From Diplolepis rosae (lineage: Eukaryota > Arthropoda > Insecta > Hymenoptera > Diplolepididae): DNA of 64,000 nucleotides. The stretch spans positions 620,001 to 684,000 of the forward strand of contig JAPYXD010000262.1 of assembly GCA_030998225.1 (NCBI GenBank), in the 5' to 3' direction. Below are positions 47,386 through 60,300 of the stretch, one piece after another; positions within the stretch are counted from its first letter, which is position 1, and the number at the start of each line of letters is the position of its first letter. The position numbers and the translations under genes were made by a program. Under the pieces are notes generated by a model. The model saw only the letters and a list, made by a program, of their open reading frames with translations. It made no database searches and had not been told where the DNA came from.

Positions 47386-48727
47386 TATTTAAAACTGTCT
47401 TTACGGACTTGCAAGAGTTACAGCTATTAGAATTTTTATTATTGTCAGTTGTTAATAAGAGCAAGCAATGATTGTTGCCAATAATATCACTTTTGTCCAC
47501 ATAAGTGAAGGACTTCAATAGGTGATAATTATCTGATGTCGGTGTGATATCCGGACAACCTTGACATATTTCACGTTTGTCAATGATATTTATAACATCC
47601 ATCATATTTGCAGCCGAGTTTAAATGAACACCGTTGACTTTTATCAGCAAAGTCATATTCTTGTCAATTGTGATTTCTTTTTGATAAACAGATTCCACAT
47701 GACCGGTTTTTTCCTTCCTTCCAACGAGTTTGTGAAAATGTATAGCCGGAGTGTTATTTTCACCCCAAGAAAAATTTGTTCTTTCCCATGAAATTGGGAT
47801 AGAAATTATTTGGTCATTATCGAATATTTCGTCAAACACGTCTTTTTCTTTATCGGAAAGATGTGAGGCATGGTTGGGAAAATTATCATGAGAAATTTCA
47901 ATATTAGAATTTTCCTTTTCATCCTCCACTTGTATTCTTTTCCGTTTCATTGGGATTGTCTCTTCTTTTTTTGCTTCTTCTTTAGCCTTTCGCTTTCAAC
48001 AAAAAGTTCGTCTTTCTGTCTTTGGCTTTTCAGGACGGCCGTGTAGTAAGGTCGGTATAGCTTCTTTTCGAAGTTGAGGTCTGTCATAAATGCTCTGAAA
48101 AAATTTCTTTATATACAAATGTACTTAACTTATTTTTCTATTAAAGTATTTATAACTTATTTAATTAATTTGTTGTCATTTATTAATTTTGTAATTTACT
48201 CCTTTTTTACTTATCTGCGTTGTATTATTTTATTTTAAACTTCATGTTTTGTAAAATTATACATTTAAGTTTTCAATTCCTATTACTTTAGGAATTCTAT
48301 GTAATTCAGTAAAACTATGAGCTATAAAAAGTAAGGGATCTAAATTAACAAAAAATCTAAACATATTCTTTTATAAAGTTCAAAACTTTATTTTAATAAC
48401 AAAATTGTTAGAAATTTTTTTTCCATTTCAACACAATCCAATTTTAACAGGCTCGCATTAACTTTAATTCAGAATTTTAAAAAATATTCTTTTTCATCTA
48501 TTCTTTATTTCAGTCACTTTCATTTATCTATTTTTTAACTTCTATCACACAAAATGTTTGTAACTGAATTTATTTGAGATAAGTATTTGAGAGGCATTTA
48601 TTGCGGTGTAAAAAAAATTCATTGTACAACTAGATACAATTAATTAATATTGAGATATTAAAGTTTATTAACTTATAAAATTAATTGTTAATATCTCTAT
48701 TAAATAAAATGTTTTATTTTAAACTAA

Positions 48728-48982
48728 TTAAGAAAATAAACAATATGTTAGATGTACTGTTACTCCATCGGGCGCATAGGTTAACTTCTCTTGAACAATA
48801 TCTTCTGGCTTAAAATGCTTTTCACAAATCGCATGACCTGCTTTTAATTTGATGTCATCGCGAAGGATAGCAATTTGCCATAATTTTATCGTATTTTCAT
48901 CCTTCGGTACAATGAAAAAACGAACTTTTTCAGAGCAAGACTTATATCCGGATTTGCACCCAAAACACACACATTTCACCAT
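48728..48982 (-). pseudogene. THAP zinc-finger exon of the broken transposase
   Basis: 84 codons beginning MVKCVCFGCKSGYKS. It has the C2CH pattern: two early Cys (in CVCFGC), the invariant Trp (KLWQIAI), then CEKHF with the last Cys and His. A following Pro (KPEDI) fits the AVPTIF-region equivalent. This domain binds the element ends in P-type transposases. It is listed separately because the zinc finger itself is intact even though the gene is not. Confidence 0.8.
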
Positions 48983-49302
48983 TTTTTACATCAATTTTTT
49001 TAAAATTTTTTTCTAAACTCGCAAACTTTATCTCACTACCGTTCAAGAACTCAAAAATTTGAAAATTTACAGAGAAAAGCTTAAAAAATTATGTTTTGTA
49101 ATGTGATTTTCGTGTAAGTCGGCCCAATGAACAGTCAGCGCCACCATGGCAGCCAGTCACAATTCATGTCATTTTCAACTCAAAGATGCAGGGGGCTGGT
49201 CTGCCCTCTGATATCGCTCTCACTCTCCCGTTAATCACATTACATTTCTCCGCTCTTGTTGCATTCATTGGTTGCATATAATACGAAATGTAAATAAAAA
49301 CA

Positions 49303-49764
49303 GTGGTTACCGGGCTTAAAGAGGTTAAGTGTCAATCATATCGATATTTTCAGTGCCAATTTTTGTTCGATAAAATGGCAAAAAGGAAAAGATGCGTCGC
49401 TCCTCAAAGCAGTTTTAAAAAAAGTGAAGAAAAAATCACTCTTTTCAAAGTTCCATTAGAAGACCCAGTACTTTTGGAATTGTGGCGCAAGGCCATTAGA
49501 ATAAATAAAGAATTTCCCAAAATTTGTGCAAAATATTTTGCAGCAAGTGATGCTTTATACGAGAAAACTATGCATACAAAAGATAAGGAAAAAGTTATTG
49601 TGCTGTTGAGAGTGAAAACTATTGTTTTCAGCAATATATATGTTGTATACTTTTTAATAGCTGTAAGTAATCATATTTTAAACATTGGTTATTATTCCAG
49701 TAAAATATCATGTGTACAAGTAAGTTTCCGCCGTTTTTTATCAAAAATTGGGCATATATTGTGA
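49303..49764 (+). pseudogene. second, degenerate THAP-like fragment, divergent orientation
   Basis: From the ATG at about 49375 the frame reads MAKRKRCVAP, then KKSEEKITLFKVPLEDP, ELWRKAIR and ICAKYF. The invariant Trp and the second-half Cys are present, but the second zinc Cys and the His of CxxH are replaced (CAKYF), so zinc binding is doubtful. It points away from the transposase THAP exon, about 320-390 bp from it. After the THAP-like part the frame loses similarity. Confidence 0.5.
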
Positions 49765-50259
49765 AAGAACAAAACCTTGTGTTTTATTCGAAGTATTGTC
49801 CATCATATTGTTCTTCTTGCGTTTGGCATGAATCCTAGAGTTTTGAAACCACTCACGACACTTCACTCACTTACGGCAGCTTCCCCATATGTTTCTATAA
49901 GCAATCGATGCGCCTCAGCTGCAAATTTCTTCAAATTGAAGAAGTAAATCAAAATTTCCCACAAATGACGCTTATTCGGCTCAAAACACGACATTTTTGC
50001 ACATAAAAGAATATATTATACTGATAAAAAATTCATTAATGTTTCAAGGTTATGTTGTCGACAGGTGTCCAATCTTACGACAGTGACGTTTACATCCCTC
50101 AATTTCAACCGAAACTTACTGATGACGCCAACTTTTGTCAGACGGCGGAAACTTATTTGTACACCTGATATAAATTTTGAGAATCATTAAAAACGTCTTT
50201 TCATTATATTTCCCTATCCCGTATTTCCTATACAGATTTTAAATTTTCAAATTCCTGCT

Positions 50260-50500
50260 ACAAATGGGCAGACCATGACTAGCGCCGCCACAGTGACTTC
50301 CTCAACTCGTTTGTCTTCTTCTTCAATTAATGGCTTCTTGTTCCCCATGTCGAGGAGAATAGAATAATTGGTTAATAGGGGAGCAGGATTCAACCAATGA
50401 GATTGTGTTCTGCGTCATAACGAGAATGAAAGAGAAGAAAGTATACGTCTATTTCGTTCTCTCTCGTTATGACGTCCAGTTCAACGCTGACATGCACTGT
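50260..50500. repeat. hairpin GTCATAACGAGA and neighbours
   Basis: GCGTCATAACGAGAATGAAA at about 50412 pairs with an inverse ending GTTATGACG near 50474. The surroundings are GC-richer than the flanking DNA. No gene seen. Confidence 0.45.
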
Positions 50501-50769
50501 AAAAAATTATCTAAGGAAAATTATGGAAGATTCGTAAAATCACAGCGCCTCTCAGTGTAAATTTACTTAGTTCCGTAAGTTTATATTGATGGAGGACGTG
50601 ATTTTCCGACAACTGTGTAAAATCACTTCGAGCAGCGTTGGACATCAAATGACCTTCGTTGAGCGATGTAAAATCGCATCGTCTGTCGTATGAATTTTCC
50701 AAACGTAAACTGAAATTTTGTTTGAGGTTTGCGCAAAATTACCGCCTAGCTATAAATTTCCGAATGAGA

Positions 50770-50905
50770 ATTTAATTTTATGTGCCTCAGCCGCGGAAAC
50801 TCGTTTTTCCGTTACAGCTGAGAGTAAAGCAATGTTGTATATTCCGTTACAGAGGAATACAATGTAGAAATTGAACTGCGCATGCTCATTATAGTCTTAC
50901 AGCGG
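50770..50905. repeat. dispersed repeat related to 26405-26540
   Basis: Shared words TTTATGTGCCTC, AAACTCGTTTTT, GAGAGTAAAGCAATGTTGT (variant) and TTGAACTGCGCATGC in the same order as at 26405-26530. Confidence 0.5.
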
Positions 50906-51429
50906 AATTAAATTAAATTAATATTCCTAAAATTTAAATAAAAACTATAAATTAAATTTCTCAAATATTAACAAAAAGGTGATGAAATCAATAAAAAAGA
51001 TCTTTATCATTCATTTGCTTACTTTATTGAAAAAGAACAAAGAACAACATTACAAATGAAACAACTGGCAGAAAATAAAAAATATAACAGTTTCCAAAAT
51101 CACATGAAATTCTTATATATTACAATTTTGGTAAATTGTGTTATGAGCTTCGTGAGCACTGCAATGTATTATTCATTGCATTGCAACCTACGCGCACGTA
51201 AGAATGTAATGTTCTACGTGTTTCAGGCAACTGTAAAGTGATACTTTTGCTGAGAATACCTTACTACAGGATGGTTCGTGTAAATTGGCAGGCAAACACG
51301 AATTGTACTGATATGCTGAGATATAAACTACAAGTTAACACAAAACGTTATTTTTCTTTTATTTATTACTTTTTAGTGCAAGGCTTGTTTTCTCTCCATC
51401 CTATTATAAAGTATTTTCAATTTTCATAT

Positions 51430-51499
51430 ATATTAGATAAATATATATGTATATATATATATGTATGTATGTATATATATATATCTAATGTATATATAT

Positions 51500-51560
<61 letters not shown>
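51430..51560. repeat. (TA)n/(ATGT)n microsatellite
   Basis: Over 100 bases of TA with GTATGTATG interruptions, ending in an uninterrupted TA run. Confidence 0.85.
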
Positions 51561-51564
<4 letters not shown>

Positions 51565-52336
51565 CAAATATTTCATGTCGTTAGTTATGTAAAATAGTAC
51601 GTTGATTAAAATAATTTCATTTTAAAAGTGTATGTATGTGTATACAAATATGTATAGTAGGTATAATACATTTTATTCATTTTCATATAAAAACGGAACT
51701 AAAATTTTACAGGTATATAAAGCGGAGAAACTTTGAGGTTTTTAAAATAAACAAAAAATGAGACCTTAGTTACTTAGGTACTTACGGACTAGCTTTGATA
51801 AGCTTTGGGAGAAATACAATTAAAAAGGGACATAAATTTGAAGAAGAAAAAAACAAGAAACTATAAAAACGATAACAAATTTCAGCACAAATAAACGAAG
51901 AAAAGCATTCCTCCATATTATTCGAGAAAAAAAAAATTGAACTCAAATACTCGTAACTGAACTGACGTGTCTACATGACTAATTCGAACAAGGTTATCGT
52001 CCTAATTTACCATTCTGAGTACGCTCCTTGGCAACACATAGCACATAAAAAAATATATATCATTATATCCGCTTTCCATTACTAAATTACATTCTATCAT
52101 TCTTTGGTTGTACTATTCTTATGTGTCTGTATGCAGAAACAGTCGTAGCCATAGTTAGAAAAACTCGAGCTCTGTTTGTTTTTGAATACGATAAATAAAG
52201 TTTACAGTTGACAGTGACAAAGATGAAAACTGCATGGAACTATTTTCTAGTACATAACCAATGAAGGTTCGTGGAAAACACGGCTTTCAAAAATCGAAAA
52301 CTACGCAGTTTACGTTTAAAGTAGAAATCATCAGTA

Positions 52337-52432
52337 TATATATATATATATATACATATACATACACATACATACACATAGACGTGCGCGCATGTATACG
52401 CTGTGTATATGTATGTATGCATATGTATATAT
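52337..52432. repeat. TA and ACATACATAC compound microsatellite
   Basis: TATATA run followed by CATACACATACATACACATA and a short GC-containing stretch, then more TATG words. Confidence 0.8.
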
Positions 52433-53968
52433 AGTTCACTAAGCGTGTAAAGTCAATAAGATTTACGTTTTGACAAAAATCATTTATTGCCGAGGTCGGC
52501 GTCGCAGTCACCACGCACCGTTTCCAAAACCTCTAGAGAAAAAAAAGGGTTCTCTTTTGTCAGAAAGGATGCGTAGTGTTCACAGGATACAGTTCTTGTA
52601 ATTCACAAATATATAAGAATTCGCAATCGTCGGTTCTCAGTCTAAATGAGATTTTGCCAAGCACTAGGAGTGAAGGACAATGTAATACTTGGTGGAGACT
52701 ACTCATATCACAGAATTTGAAAAATTATGCCGTTTCTAAAACCTGGTATACAAACCATGCCAATTGAATGCAACTATAACGCTATGGTAGTCAAATTGAT
52801 ATGTGAACAAAATACCTCTGAAAGGAATTAATTGTCGAGAATTTGAGATTCTACAGGGCAGAATCACTGGCTATTGCTGTCTTTACACACTCTCAGCCTT
52901 TGAAACATTACGTCAAGTAAATTAAGAAAATAATAAATAAACAAAAATTATTACTATTCAGGAATGAAACCAAGTAACTTGTTATCTGCCTCGCTTGGCG
53001 TACAAGCTAACGATTATGTTAAATATTTTGTACTTGAACTGACTAATTAACGACTTAATCAATTTCTCCTAAACTAACTTAGAAAATTCAATGCAACAAT
53101 TAAAAAATGAAAGAAAAGAAAAAATCTTAACGGCTAAAATAATTACGAGTTATGAGAGTATGATTTTAATTCGTTTGGCACTAAAAATTGTAAAAGTACA
53201 GAGAATTCGTTTTAAATTTAAGAGAGAACAAAGAGATGGAACACTATTTTCTACTTTTTTTTTATCCTTAACTACAATTGAAATAAGAAATTTTCTATAA
53301 AAACAGAAATTTTTATGATTATGGGTTTAAATAATTAAGGAGGTTTAATTAATGGCAGTAAACTCCAAAAGAAATATTTCGATATTAAGCTTAGAACATA
53401 AAAATGTCGATTTTCAGAACTAAAATTGAAAAGGTAAACAACAAATCGAACTACACTAAAAACGAAAATCAATTAGAAAGAAAATGATTTACTAATAGTA
53501 AAATAAATAATATATAATTCAGAATAACCGGACCCGCATATGTATGTCTGACACGAATCACGTCACAGGGAACTCATAATGCACACATTTAAATAAAAAG
53601 CTTTGCTTAAAAAATAAAAACATAAATAAAGCCTTAAAGTGACCATTTTTTCTGCACGATACTCACAAAACCAAAGCCCATTAATCAGAAGCCTGAGCAG
53701 GAATATTTGCAACGTAAAAAAATGATAATTTGATAAAAATAACTTTTATGTCGAAGAAAATCATCATTTAGATCAGCTGTAATAATGAACAAAATACATA
53801 AGTAACATATTGTCGCTTAGTTAGATTCTCAAGTAGCCAGGTCAAAAAAGACTGACTAAACTCGGAAATTTCCTTAAATAAGTTTTTTTTAAATTAAAGC
53901 AGAAATCACTTAAACTAAAATTCGTTGATATTAAAATTTCGAATTATAAATAAAAGGTTTTAATTATA

Positions 53969-54156
53969 CACTGAGAAAAAAATGCTATTGAATCAATAGC
54001 ATTTCTTTCCATAAGCATGTATACTATTAATTCATAAAAATATACTACAAGAACCAATAAATATGTAACTAATTCTATAGCATATTGATTTGAATCCATG
54101 ATATACATGCTTTTGGAAAGAAATGCTTTTGATTCAATAGCATTTTTTTCTCAGTG
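53969..54156. mobile_element. 188 bp TIR element
   Basis: The TIR starts CACTGAGAAAAAAATGCTAT and is mirrored at the right end (ATAGCATTTTTTTCTCAGTG), about 40 bp with few mismatches; TA on both sides (53967-53968, 54157-54158). Non-coding miniature element. Confidence 0.75.
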
Positions 54157-54972
54157 TATCAATAATTATTTTTACTATATTTGGAAAAACTCATATTAAA
54201 TAACAAATTTCAATTACAATGTGAAAGTTTCTTTACAAAGTAATGTTTATATGATTTGAAATGTCATTGATAAATTGGAGAAAACTAGAAAACTAATTTA
54301 TAGTAAGCATACAAAAAGTACTTCGTTACATATTTCTGCCCAGTTCCGATATTAGAAAAGCATTTCGATTCAAATTTTACAAAGGCATACTTGAATGGTC
54401 CTAGGAAGACTATGATTAACTATAAGCAATGTTCAATTTACACCATATAGACCCTACATTTATCTTGTCTGCCGTTCTAAGGAATAACATAAGTAAGTGA
54501 TATTGTCATTTAGCTCGTCGTTTATTTAAGAATAGACTGGTCAAACTTACAATTTCACTTTCATTATTTTTTCCGTAGTATGACAGTTAGGTTCAAATGT
54601 ATGCATCGTGACGTAGATGAATCTACTTCATTTTTTCGAAAAAGTCTATAAATGTAGACTGAAAAAAGAGTTTTTTGCTTTTCCTTTCATTCACTTTTTT
54701 CAGATTCAAAGACGTGCTCAAAGTTTGATTTTTAAGCAATTATTTAAAAAATGTTTGGACACAAATCACTCGAGAAAAAAAACGAAACATGCCGATAACA
54801 ATCTTACTTGCACTATAACGTATTTTGTAAAATATACTTTTTTATACATATTAGTAAAAGAGTATAAGCAGCGCATGTATATTACTCGTGAAGCGATTAT
54901 TTAATTTCCAAGAGTTGCATACACATAAGATAAAAGACCGTTTTAATATATGCGCGCTTGTGTACGTGTATG

Positions 54973-54978
<6 letters not shown>

Positions 54979-55032
<54 letters not shown>
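54979..55032. repeat. (TG)n microsatellite
   Basis: About 26 consecutive TG units. Confidence 0.9.
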
Positions 55033-55034
<2 letters not shown>

Positions 55035-57314
55035 ATTTTTTTACGCTGTTTGACTCTTTTGTTCTAAACATTTTTGAAATTTAAATATCAAGTCAAAAAT
55101 TGTGATGAGTTTCAACAGTGGCGTAAAATCAGCCAAGTAATTTTTTTACAGATAAAAATATGTAAATAGAGTATATCTATACTAAAATATTGAAGTATGT
55201 CTAGAATGAGCATAACGTAATTTGAGAGCTAAAAGACCCTCGTTTTTTTCTCTTTTTCTAAACTCCTCCACGTGATACACTTTGAGTTGTTCGTATGTTG
55301 GCTGGAAAAAAGTTTCTCTTCGTTTATTTTTTTTTTCATTAATATTTTCTAAATATTTTTTTAAATACTGTTTCCACTTGTGTGCCATTCGAAAACGATG
55401 CGTGTTCAGGTCGTTGTGCATCTGACAAAACACACTTTGCGGGAGGCAACACCGTTATTAGATTGATTAGATAGTTTTAATTATTTTCAACTAGCAACAA
55501 CATCAGAGACTCTTGAAGAATACAACTTATGGTGACGATTCTATTATCACAGGCATTATTCATAAAATTCTGTTAACCACCACATCTACTAAAATTTTTC
55601 CGTATATTTTTGTGACTTTTTTTCCTTTTTGTCTGATTGATTCATTCCGAGATTTGTAGTTATTGCGAACGTAAAATTAATACCACTAGTGATATCAGAC
55701 GATTAATGGTCAACTTAGGAGAAGGTACGCTTCACGAGATCGCTAACTGTCATGTACCGAGGTACATGACGTAGTTTTTCGCGCCCTCTTTTTTATGCTT
55801 ATGTATCGATATTGATTTTTTTTTATTGCCTCGTTTAATTAAAGCATTTCAATCAACATTAACATTCTTCGATTTTGAAAGATGTTAAATAATCCAACTT
55901 GGTACGTAATTAAGCCCAATCAAATAATTTTAATTTATTTAAATACTACACATACGTGTTCAAATAGCATTTAGCATGACAAGAGTGTTAACTTTTTTTT
56001 TTACTTTTTACGCTGTTGTATGTAGATATGAAGATACTCGTATACCGAACTGCCGAGTAACGAGCATACGTGCCGCTTGCATATTCCGCTTTTAGATGAA
56101 ATAAGTAATTTATGTCTAGTGATGTAAACGACCCTACAAAATATGCGTATCTTCTATATTTGTCTCATACGGATCTTGTTTTTTTTTTTTTTTTATGAAA
56201 TATGTCAGTATTTACATAAATAGAAGTCGTTTAGCAAACGTTATTTTACATAGACAAAGTACATTCCGTATGATACCGATAGTGTATGTGAATGTATATA
56301 TAATATATGTGTATATAATATAGTTTTTTTTTCAAAGTTTTATAATCTAGTGGATCTCATCATTGTAGAATGTGAGAGCACCAGTTGTAATTTCATAACA
56401 AATACATTTACGAGGTAAATGGCACTATGAACAAATAATTCATACGCGCATGTATAGTATATTTAAATGGTGGACCATAGTAAATCATCCTGAGTGAATA
56501 TTGTGACCTTTACGCGTTTCTACTCGATAATATAATTTAATTTAATTTACGTTTTAATCATTCCTTAATTTTTTTACTTAATTCTAACGTTTGATTTTCT
56601 AGATCCCTTTTCCATTTTCTCAGAAAAAATTATTGAGATGCTATTAACAAGTGTTGTATATTTTTATTTATTTTTTGGAATGTCATAAGTGATAAAAGTG
56701 CCTCAGAATAAAGACATTTCGGAATAAAAAGACGTTCAAGAATAAAGACTTTTAGTAAGAGAAGTAGACTTAAGATATACAAAATGGTCTGAGGGAAGGT
56801 AAAATATGCAAAGCGCGTTTGCTAATAAATGATATCTATTTAAGAACAAACCTAGAATACTGATAAAAAATTTTAATTCGTACTTTTCGCGGGGTGAAAT
56901 TGTAATTTCTTAAAGCGCGCCTATTTGAATATCTTCTAAGGAAATTTTTTCGACCCTACCAAGCTCGTACCCTTTGGTTTCAGTTATAATATATTTTTTA
57001 AAATTAGGATAAATTTAGTTTGGCAGTATATCCAATGGGAGCTGCACAAGTAGCTATTATATAGCGTTTGGTCGGATGTCGGTTCGTCTACTTTTTTCTA
57101 GACAAAATTTCATACTTTCAAAAATGAAGGACGCATAACATGGCAAGACCATTTAAAGTTAATGTTGCGTTTTTAACTATTGCTCTTGTAGGTCTAAATA
57201 TCGAGTTATATATGGCCATCGACATACCCTTTTTTCTCTTTCGTTGACTGTTGTTCCATTCCGGTAGAATTTTCACTTTTGGGAAGAAATCATGTGGTAG
57301 TAGCTGGTGACACC

Positions 57315-60300
57315 TCATACTATGTAGAGGGTGTTGAGAACCAGAACGTGATGATTGTTTTTTGCTAAAGTGACAATGTAGCCTTCGGACGTTATTTTCA
57401 AACCACAACATCGAGACACCTTAAACATTCAAATTAAATTAGTAAATTACAACAAGAAAATAGTTAATAGTGTTTTATCATGAATTTTTTCAAAGTGCGT
57501 AACGCTCTTTTCGGTTTACTATGCTCTTCGCCGTAAAATTGTTGTAAAAGACAATTTCGAAGAAATTTGTAGAAAAAGAAAGGAAAAAGCGAAAGCTTGT
57601 GATGTGAATTAAGAGAAAAAAATATATCCAAAAAACAATTTAAAATCAATTACGAGGATAAAACTTAAATCTCGAAAGTCATTTAACGTAGAGTCTGCTG
57701 TGTTCAACAAAATCCAAAGTTCAAAAAGAAGTTGTGTATTTGAACAATATAATTATAAGAGAAGGTTCAATTAATAAGGAAAATGTTAATTAAATAGTAA
57801 ATGCAAAATTCAAATACATACACCGAAAAAAATCTCTTTCGAATCTCGTATGAGGTGTCGTTACAATTTTCGTACACGACTTTTTATGTGATATTGGTAT
57901 AAAAGCTTTACCATTTTCAGATAAAATGATATGATTATAGTATGGCGGTGTTGTATCTCAAAATAGTAAATGCATATACGAAATTCGCACAAAATTGCAT
58001 ATACTATAAGCGCAACTTCAGTGCCTTACTAAGAAAGCACACCACTCTGCTTGCGAAAACGCACAGCACCCGTTCTGCAATGTATTTCAATATATTGCCA
58101 AACCAACTTGGCCATACCGAGAGAGTACGAATTTGGTATATCAGTTTTGCTATTTTGTCATACTAATGTCCATACGAAATTCGCTTAAATTTGTGCAACA
58201 AAAATAAATATGAAAAGTATATATTTTTTCACACCTGTACCATAAGTGTGATTTTAGGGACTGCAAATGCTGCCTAAAACAACTTTTTTTGACCTAGGCC
58301 TTAAAACAGTTTATTTACTCTCTAAACCTGAATCAGTGAAATAGTCACTGATTATATCAGTTAAAATATATCAACTGATGAATCAGTGCCCTGCTTTGAT
58401 TGTACTGAGGAATCAGTGAACGCGTCACGTGAACATAACTTTTGAATTCGCGATTTCAAAACTTTCATCTACACTTTGCTGATTTATCGTCTCTTAAAAA
58501 TAATAATAATTATGTAATTTCGTTTTAGTGTTGTTTAGCCTAAAATATACGAGTTCATCGATCGTTAAAATATATTACTGGTTTTATTACTCCCACCTGA
58601 AGCTTTCACTGATTCAATAAGTGAGTTCAATCTATTTCAGTGAAAGACTTATAGCTGCTGCCATCAGTGAATAGTCACTGCGAATCAGTGGCCGTTCACT
58701 GATTCAGATTTAGAGAGTAGAGTCCTAGGCCTATAATAGTTACTTGTAGCACACATTAGAAACGCTGCTTTGGGACTCGCCCAGACACGCTTTCGGTAAA
58801 ACTATACTTATTACTGAATTACAATTGGTAGATACAGTAAAAAACTTATTGTTAGATGTGAAAAAAATAGTGTGATACAGAAGGACCCTAAGCGGTATTT
58901 CTCGTAAAGAGTGTATAAATTACTGCAAATTTACACTTGTTCCGAAAAGTGCCGCTTAGAAATGATGTGCAAAATGATATCCTGTTTGCTGCAGGATCAA
59001 TCCTAGCATCTCGAATATTCGGAAAAAATAAAATCATTTTTTCTTCTGATAAGTTTAAAGAAACCATTTTTTAAAATTACATTTAATTATTTATGCGTTT
59101 CTTTTTTCTACAAAATTTTGTTCAAATACAAATTACACTCAAACCTTCATTATTAAGACTATTCAGGCATGATGTCTCAATAATCGAGGGAAATTAGTCA
59201 TGCGTGAAATGTTTTCGTAATCTAAGAAGTGGTATTCTATAACTATAGTTGCGCTCCTAAAAATACTAAGTTTATCAAACAGTTCTTACCTTTACATATG
59301 GACACTCGAACTCAGAAATTAAAGAACCGTCTCTCGAGAAAACTGCAACATGGAAGCGATTGCCGTGCGAATCGCCGATAAGGACGTCTCCTGCGTCACT
59401 TATATCGATTCCATTGGGGAAGTTAGTTATATTCTCACAGCCAATGCGTCGTAGAAACTGGCCATCTTCATTAAAAACCACCACACAGTGGCCTTTAAAA
59501 TCACACACAAAATATTCTTTCCCTGAAATACAAGTTACAACTTTCAAGACTTTACAAACACAACAAAAACTGTAATATAAACTGGTTTCATTACATTATT
59601 TAAAAGCCTTCAAAAATACCATCAAAAATCGAAATAAAACTATTATCTGATAAAAATTGACTTACCACTGATAGCTATATCACTTGGTTCTCTCATATAA
59701 TCACTGCAGTCAAACCACCTTAAAAGACCTCCAGCATCACTGATAACAAACACGGTCGGTGAGACGCTGTCAACAGCTACAATTTGTCCTTGACCAGTAA
59801 CTGCGAGACCAGCAACAATATCGATGTATCGAATAGCGATCTTCTTAATGAAATGTCCATTCTTCGTGAATATTTGCATTCTAGATCGCTCGTTTCCTCT
59901 GTCACAGACGACGAACTTGCCAGTGTTTCTCATCACAGCCACTTTTCTGGGATACCATAACTGACCCTCTTCTTTTCCAGGAATACCAAACTGGAACTTA
60001 AAAATGCCAGACTTCTCAAATACCTGAAAATAAAAAATACCATTTGTATGTTATAATAATTACAATGTAATATATTCCAATGATAAATTCAGATATGGAA
60101 TATTCATTTATAACTCTTTATAAGAGAAAAGTTCACCTGGATCCTATGGTTGTTTGTGTCAGCAACAATGATATCTTCATCAGTTCCCAAACAAAAGCCA
60201 TGAGGAGAATTAAACTGGCCCTTACTGGGACCAAGCTGTCCAAACTTGCACCGAATTTGCATTGGTGTAAGTTTAACATTTGCTGAACGTGGATGTGAAA

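Larger units (their letters stand above)
42108..48982 (-). pseudogene. THAP/P-element type transposase gene, disrupted
   Basis: Minus-strand gene in pieces: THAP exon 48728-48982; linker 47390-48091; coiled-coil part about 45603-46027; catalytic pieces 44890-45456, 44650-44815, 44403-44580 and 44060-44303; last exon 42108-42875. Landmarks in order are the THAP zinc finger, KKAKLLKLKRQL coiled coil, HMRSPATYRLIRD, LLDEMST, ISDGGGPNRKMW, FFFWDTPHVMKCIRNRL, TDDHI, SVARGL, GRINQDSLE, FFGTIRLAVGTNDHP and a Cys-rich C-terminal tail (CLKC, CEVC). This order is that of P-element transposase/THAP9, an RNase H-like DDE enzyme. It is broken by a family B insertion (46030-47385) and an in-frame TGA (47996-47998); a truncated mariner sits between the last two exons. 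The junction into the last exon was not resolved. Confidence 0.8.
51600..57110. other. AT-rich region without recognised genes
   Basis: Only short open frames, none with a motif. It lies downstream of brat and may include its 3' UTR close to 57.3 kb. It is much poorer in palindromic repeats than the rest of the window. Confidence 0.4.

Noticed and set aside
57118..57411. 97-codon frame over the last brat exon
   Set aside because: Shadow of the true exon, which is read in another frame of the same strand and matches Brat.
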